Source of the DNA: Peptococcaceae bacterium UBA2264
Lineage (GTDB): Bacteria > Bacillota > Desulfitobacteriia > Desulfitobacteriales > Desulfitobacteriaceae
Reading direction: 5' to 3'
Assembly: GCA_002347475.1 (NCBI GenBank)
Contig: DDXI01000028.1
Coordinates: forward strand, 660-7,059
Length of the DNA stretch: 6,400 nucleotides
Program-made: the position numbers and the translations under genes
Shown: positions 5,755-6,400 of the stretch, one piece after another
Layout: each line of letters opens with the position of its first letter
Position numbering within the stretch: the first letter of the stretch is position 1
Notes under the pieces: model-generated
What the model was told of the DNA's origin: nothing
The model's input: only the letters and a program-made list of their open reading frames with translations
Database searches by the model: none

Positions 5755-6252
5755 ATGGATACGAAAGCACTTGTTATCATCGATATTCAGAACGACATCA
5801 CGAAACACTACAAGGAAATCATAGATAACATCAACACCGCCATAGATTGGGCTGTGAGGAAGGGAATGCACGTTGTGTACATCAAGCACAACAATCTTTC
5901 CTCAGGTACACGCACCTTCAAGCCGGACACAAAAGGCGCAGAGCTTGTTCCCGAGATGAAGATCGTATCGGAAAACATCTTCCTGAAAACCAAGGGCAAC
6001 GCTCTGACAAGTGAAGAATTTACCGCATTTATCGAGGCAAACGGCATAAACGAGTTTTACATTACCGGTGCGGATGCCACCGCCTGCGTGAAATCCACCT
6101 GCTTCAACATGACCAAGGCCGGTTACCCCGTACATGTCATTTCCGACTGTGTCACCAGCTATGATCTTAAAAAGATGGACGAAATGCTCAGCTATTACGC
6201 AGGCAAGGGCTGTGAAGTCAAGACGCTCGCTGAATTTACTGGAAATTTGTAA
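5755..6252 (+). CDS. Isochorismatase-like cysteine hydrolase
   Basis: 165 aa, a complete single-domain member of the isochorismatase-like superfamily, which hydrolyses amides or related bonds in small molecules (for example nicotinamide, ureido compounds). The catalytic triad is visible: D10 in LVIIDIQND, K78 in FLKTKGNAL (in place of the usual K-x-x-x-S-A-F), and C111 in GADATACVKST. D14 fits the second acidic residue of the DxQxD-type motif. The substrate cannot be told from the sequence; the N-A-L following the lysine and the short length argue against assigning nicotinamidase. There is no signal peptide, so it is cytosolic. AGGAG at 5741-5745 lies 9 nt before ATG 5755. Codon use is more GC-rich at third positions than in the HTH and Fic genes, so it may have a different history. 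No partner gene is adjacent and no terminator is seen after 6252. Confidence 0.88.
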   Translation: MDTKALVIIDIQNDITKHYKEIIDNINTAIDWAVRKGMHVVYIKHNNLSSGTRTFKPDTKGAELVPEMKIVSENIFLKTKGNALTSEEFTAFIEANGINEFYITGADATACVKSTCFNMTKAGYPVHVISDCVTSYDLKKMDEMLSYYAGKGCEVKTLAEFTGNL

Positions 6253-6277
6253 GGATAAACGAACCTGTCCAAAATAC

Positions 6278-6400
6278 ATAAAGAAATGAATTGAAGCAGC
6301 AGTAAGAGAAGCATCGGGGCAGAGCGTTGTCCGCTTTGATGACCCGGATAAGCATATTTATTGAAGTCGGAGAAAATGTTAAGGTTGTTTGCAGGCGTTT
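6278..6400 (+). other. Possible decayed or partial reading frame at the right edge
   Basis: After an in-frame stop, bases from about 6290 read IEAAVREASGQSVVRFDDP and then DKHIY before a TGA at 6361-6363. The +1 frame continues protein-like (IFIEVGENVKVVCRR) to the window end. Joined, they look like one frameshifted polypeptide. Alternatively a real gene starts at ATG 6339 and runs out of the window, though it lacks a ribosome binding site. The family is not recognised. TGTCCAAAATA at 6266-6276, just upstream, resembles the inverted-repeat end at 2822. Confidence 0.3.

Noticed and set aside
5902..6279. Reverse-strand frame opposite the isochorismatase-like gene
   Set aside because: It is the antisense shadow of a gene with a clear catalytic triad and ribosome binding site.
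1454..6400. tRNA or other known structural RNA genes in the non-coding gaps
   Set aside because: No cloverleaf with a T-loop GTTCRANNC and 3' acceptor pairing was found in any gap, and no known riboswitch core was recognised.

Overview
The window suggests a low- to mid-GC Firmicute, most likely an anaerobic Clostridia-type bacterium. This rests on family resemblance (an iron-sulfur TrmA/RlmD methyltransferase, a Fic protein with an N-terminal HTH, clostridial-type flavodoxin and large serine recombinase relics), on strong AGGAGG-like ribosome binding sites, and on all genes lying on one strand. No species can be named from the sequence alone.

Layout. (1) 2-1453: the 3' part of a GC-rich housekeeping gene for a 23S rRNA uracil-5-methyltransferase; it is open to the left edge and closed by a clear intrinsic terminator. 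(2) 1515-2502: a visibly AT-richer, self-contained unit. A promoter is embedded in two near-palindromic ATACCGATATCGG sites and drives a Fic-domain protein that carries its own DNA-binding domain and an N-terminal inhibitory motif. (3) 2503-4123: an accessory stretch with one small flavodoxin-like gene (2974-3396), a collapsed serine-recombinase relic (3455-3603), a terminator, two diverged copies of a non-coding multi-unit repeat exactly 1116 bp apart, and a short segment bounded by perfect 13-bp inverted repeats. (4) 4124-5077: an XRE-type HTH protein anchored by one membrane helix, with a likely extracytoplasmic domain. (5) 5127-5690: a second, larger, frameshifted relic of the same recombinase family. 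(6) 5755-6252: a complete isochorismatase-like cysteine hydrolase. (7) 6253-6400: a possible decayed or partial reading frame that runs off the window.

The live genes show no sign of a shared pathway. The picture is a stable chromosomal gene followed by an accumulation zone of small independent genes among dead recombinase and repeat fragments. The best candidates for unusual biology are the Fic gene with its paired operator-like sites, the spacing-conserved repeat copies, and the membrane-tethered XRE regulator with an unrecognised sensor domain. Nothing here proves a new multi-gene system.
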